Source: Planctomycetota bacterium (GTDB lineage Bacteria > Planctomycetota > PUPC01 > DSUN01). Taken from it: 7,762 nt of DNA. The stretch covers positions 1 through 7,762 of the forward strand of contig VGYW01000394.1 of the NCBI GenBank assembly GCA_016872875.1. The letters are read 5' to 3'. The notes beneath the pieces are model-generated. The model was not told where the DNA came from and ran no database searches. It worked only from the letters and a program-made list of their open reading frames with translations. Below are positions 5,269 through 7,762 of the stretch, one piece after another; the stretch's first letter is position 1; the number at the start of each line of letters is the position of its first letter. Position numbers and translations under genes: made by a program.

Positions 5269-7614
5269 ATGAAGATTGAGTCTCCGCCCCTCGACAAGCG
5301 GCGCTGCTGGTTCCTGGAGAACGCCGATGTCTCCATCGCGGTCGAGAAGGCCACGGCCTGGATTCGCTCGATGGCCTTCAAGAAGGCTGGCGTGGACCTC
5401 TTCCAGATCAAGCGCCAGAACATCCCCGGCTACCTCGGCTACCTGCGCGTGTACGACCAGCGGGACGACCGCTGGTACAACGACCTGAAGGACCGCTGCC
5501 GCGTCCGAGCCGCGAAGCGGGGCAACAAGATCACCATCGCCAAACGCTTCGCAGGCGCGCCCTTCGAACTGAGCATCACCTTCGCCCTCGACGACGTCGG
5601 CCTCCTGTGGCAGGTCGAGGCGCGCAAGGCGAACCGCCGCGTCGCTGACCGCTCGCTCCGCGTGGGCTTCAACCTGCCGCTCCAGGCCGGCTGGCACGTC
5701 TGGGCGCCCTGCCGCGACGGCGACTTCGTCTTCGACGGGATGGAGGACTTCAACTTCAGCCACGTCCAGGTCAGCTACGTCTCTGGCCGCGACATCATCC
5801 TGCCGATGGTGAGCCACACGAGCCGCGAGAGCGACGCCGGCTACTCGATGCTCCTGCCCCTCGATGCCCCCGTGCCGATGGCCACGTTCCAGTTCGAGAA
5901 CGGCGACAAGGGCTTCAACTGGGGCTACGCGGCCAAACCCGTCCAGTCGCTCCAGACCCTCGAATGCCTCCAGTCCTACATCGGCCTCGTGGGCGACCGG
6001 CCGATGAAGGCCGCCGTGCGCGTCCTCTTCCACGGCGGCGACTGGCGGCTCGGCCTTGAAAAGGTCTATCGCCACTACCAGGCATTCTTCGACCCCGACT
6101 CGCCCGAAATCCACGACTCCGAGGGCGTGTTCCTCTGCTCCGGCATCGAGGTCGGCCACGACCCCAAGGCCCACACCGACCTCGGCCTCAAGACCCTCGA
6201 GGTCCACGGCCACTTCTCCTACTACTCCGACTACTTCCAGGCGGGCCAGGAGCGCTGGCTGAAGATCAACTCGCTCGAACGCCTCTTCCACAAGTGGCGC
6301 AAGGAGGGGCGCGAGAAGGACGCCTACCAGGTGTGGGACTGGGTGAAGAGCCACACGCCCGAGGAGGTGGCAGCCGAGCTAGGCGTGGCCGATGTCGAGA
6401 GTCTGTATCACACCCGCGCCGACATCAAGGCCCAGCTCGCCAGGATCGCCGAGGCAGGCATCGCGCCATTCTGGTACTTCAACTACACCGACGGCTTCCG
6501 CCCCGTGGCCGAGGAGCGGTGGCCCGACGCCATCTGCCGCACGCCCCAGGGCGACCCCATCCCCAGCGGCTGGCACATGTGCCACAACACCAACGCCGAC
6601 CTCTCGACCTCGTTCGGCAAGTTCTGCCTGCAGTCCGCGAAGCAGATTCTCGCGGAATACCCCCAGCTCAAGGGCTTCTTCCTCGACTGCTTCCGCCACT
6701 ACGAGATTGACTTCGCCCACGACGACGGCATCACCGTGGTGGACAACCGCCCGGCTTACAGCGTGAACTTCTCCTACGACGAGCTGACCCGCCGCATCAA
6801 GGAGCACATGAAGTCGCTCGGTCGCCCTCTCTCGATGTTCGCCAACAAACCCCAGAGCATCCGCTCGATGCGCCACGTGGACGGCGTGCTCCTGGAGGGC
6901 GACGGCGACATCTCGGAGGAGAAGTACTTCTGGGCCTGCATCGCCAAGCCCATGTTCTTCCTGTGGACCAACAACAGGACGAACACGGACGAGAACCTTC
7001 GGCGGTGCGTCCTCCACGGCTGCTTCCCCACCATCGCCCGCGACGGCCGGCCGCAGGAGGAGCTCGTCGCCCACTACGCCCGCTACCTGCCCCTCTACGA
7101 GCCCTTCCGCCGCCGCGTCCTCTGCTTCGAGCCCGACCCGCTCCGCGACCCGCACGGCGCCCGCGGCAAGCTCTACACCGTGCCCGCCGCGCATGACCCC
7201 GCCCGGGTGGGCGAGGCTCCCGGCGAGCCGTCTCCCGGTCCCGCGCGCGGCTCCGCAGGAGCGTCGCCCTCCCGCCCCTTCGACTACGTCGCCGGCATCA
7301 TCACGCCGCACATTGACAGCGCCGACGAGGTCCGTTACGCCAGGACCCCCTACGCCCTCCTCCGCGTCAAGCGGGGCTGGGACATTGGCCGCGTGGGCGT
7401 CATGTATCCTGGCGACAATGCCTTCCGCGACGCCCCCTTCAAGTTCAACGGCACCCTCATCGCCGTCCCGATGCCCGACTACAAGAACTGCGCCGTCGTC
7501 AAGCTCTTCGTCACGGGCGCATCGGGCAAACCCATCGGCCCCGAGCGCTTCACCGGCCCCATTGACTTCTGCGGCGACCCCGAAAGCTCGTTCCAGGACA
7601 TTCGCGGGCGATGA
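5269..7614 (+). CDS. Large TIM-barrel glycosidase-like protein of unknown specificity
   Basis: I do not recognise a named family. The 781-residue protein has no signal peptide, so it is probably cytoplasmic. Residues 1-260 look beta-rich, like the N-terminal sandwich of many glycosidases. From about 285 the pattern suits an alpha/beta barrel: EVHGHFSYYSDYF, GIAPFWYFNYTDGF (397-410), LKGFFLDCFRHYEIDF (467-482), LSMFANKPQ and HVDGVLLEGDGD (536-547). By analogy with alpha-galactosidase-like barrels, Asp473 and Glu543 are the first residues to consider as catalytic. A C-terminal beta domain follows (about 675-781). Residues 646-669 are Pro/Gly/Ala/Ser-rich and encoded by a palindromic insert. The ATG at 5269 has GAAGGGA upstream; the frame extends to a TTG at 5230, which lies in the putative -10 box and is rejected. 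It is divergent from the ars genes and probably functionally unrelated. Confidence 0.6.
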   Translation: MKIESPPLDKRRCWFLENADVSIAVEKATAWIRSMAFKKAGVDLFQIKRQNIPGYLGYLRVYDQRDDRWYNDLKDRCRVRAAKRGNKITIAKRFAGAPFELSITFALDDVGLLWQVEARKANRRVADRSLRVGFNLPLQAGWHVWAPCRDGDFVFDGMEDFNFSHVQVSYVSGRDIILPMVSHTSRESDAGYSMLLPLDAPVPMATFQFENGDKGFNWGYAAKPVQSLQTLECLQSYIGLVGDRPMKAAVRVLFHGGDWRLGLEKVYRHYQAFFDPDSPEIHDSEGVFLCSGIEVGHDPKAHTDLGLKTLEVHGHFSYYSDYFQAGQERWLKINSLERLFHKWRKEGREKDAYQVWDWVKSHTPEEVAAELGVADVESLYHTRADIKAQLARIAEAGIAPFWYFNYTDGFRPVAEERWPDAICRTPQGDPIPSGWHMCHNTNADLSTSFGKFCLQSAKQILAEYPQLKGFFLDCFRHYEIDFAHDDGITVVDNRPAYSVNFSYDELTRRIKEHMKSLGRPLSMFANKPQSIRSMRHVDGVLLEGDGDISEEKYFWACIAKPMFFLWTNNRTNTDENLRRCVLHGCFPTIARDGRPQEELVAHYARYLPLYEPFRRRVLCFEPDPLRDPHGARGKLYTVPAAHDPARVGEAPGEPSPGPARGSAGASPSRPFDYVAGIITPHIDSADEVRYARTPYALLRVKRGWDIGRVGVMYPGDNAFRDAPFKFNGTLIAVPMPDYKNCAVVKLFVTGASGKPIGPERFTGPIDFCGDPESSFQDIRGR
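7204..7274. repeat. Imperfect palindromic element within the coding sequence
   Basis: Bases 7204-7230 and the complement of 7248-7274 agree at 22 of 27 positions, around a 17-base loop. Cores are GGGCGAGGCTCCCGGCGAGCCG on the left and its near-complement on the right. The style resembles GC-rich intergenic palindromes of this genome type. Here it is read in frame inside the large protein, as low-complexity residues 646-669 (GEAPGEPSPGPARGSAGASP), without disturbing the frame. Confidence 0.65.
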
Positions 7615-7762
7615 TCGCGGTTCGGCATCTTCTGTAGCCCGCGAAGCGGGCGACCCAGCCGTAGCCCAGCGCGACCAACGGGAGCGCTGGGATCGGCGAT
7701 GCGGCAGCACCCGCAGCCCGCGAAGCGGGCGACCCAGCCGTAGCCCAGCGCGACCAACGGGA
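7615..7762. repeat. Two exact 48-base direct repeats with internal hairpins
   Basis: The sequence at 7636-7683 recurs identically at 7715-7762, a period of 79 bases; the second copy is cut by the window end. Each copy starts with a hairpin, GCCCGC-GAA-GCGGGC. The first copy also contributes to CCCAGCGC (7665-7672) pairing with GCGCTGGG (7684-7691). No gene is visible in these 148 bases. The hairpins follow the TGA of the large gene by some 20 bases and could block 3' exonucleases, but without a T-run they are not convincing intrinsic terminators. Confidence 0.85.

Noticed and set aside
5224..7710. Long minus-strand open frames (5224-6354 and 6379-7710) opposite the barrel gene
   Set aside because: Val/Ala/Glu/Gly-rich shadow translations with no domain, while the plus frame has protein-like composition and a ribosome site.
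7636..7762. CRISPR array
   Set aside because: Only two copies with a 31-base interval are visible, the repeat is long and hairpin-rich, and no cas gene is present.

Overview
The window is GC-rich bacterial DNA. Seven minus-strand genes, the last cut by the left edge, form one arsenic-resistance cluster. A divergent gene to the right encodes a large, poorly characterised, probably carbohydrate-active protein. Intergenic DNA is full of GC-rich palindromes and repeats. That repeat style, a Tat-tagged flavoprotein and an orphan glycosidase-like gene suggest Planctomycetota or a relative (PVC group). This is a guess from style, not a phylogenetic result.

Layout, read in the direction of transcription on the minus strand: arsR (4893-4549); arsP-type permease (4382-3078); Tat-exported flavodoxin-like protein (3066-2374); OsmC-family protein (2352-1948); a 130-base gap with a hairpin; acr3 arsenite exporter (1817-618); thioredoxin-type arsC (621-187); and a small CPxC thioredoxin-like protein (190 to beyond base 1). 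A near-consensus sigma70 promoter (TTGACC-17-TATAAT) with an overlapping dyad precedes arsR. A 15-2-15 perfect palindrome precedes the permease gene. The acr3/arsC and arsC/thioredoxin junctions are both ATGA overlaps, so those three genes look translationally coupled.

The main discovery is in the osmC gene. Its frame is interrupted by a single TGA at 2191-2193, exactly where OsmC proteins carry their first redox cysteine. The same frame then continues intact through the second cysteine motif (CPIHHAL) to a normal end. TGA serves as an ordinary stop in neighbouring genes. The best reading is a selenocysteine codon, and a SECIS-like hairpin can be drawn just downstream. This would be an OsmC-type selenoprotein inside an arsenic operon.

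How the genes would work together: ArsR senses As(III). ArsC reduces arsenate with electrons probably supplied by the adjacent CPxC protein, and Acr3 exports arsenite. The ArsP-type permease probably exports trivalent organoarsenicals. The flavoprotein and the OsmC protein plausibly handle redox or peroxide stress.

The right half (5269-7614) encodes a 781-residue cytoplasmic protein that looks like a TIM-barrel glycosidase with an N-terminal beta-rich domain. Its C-terminal part contains a 71-base imperfect palindrome read in frame as a Pro/Gly/Ala/Ser-rich insert. The window ends in two exact copies of a 48-base repeat.
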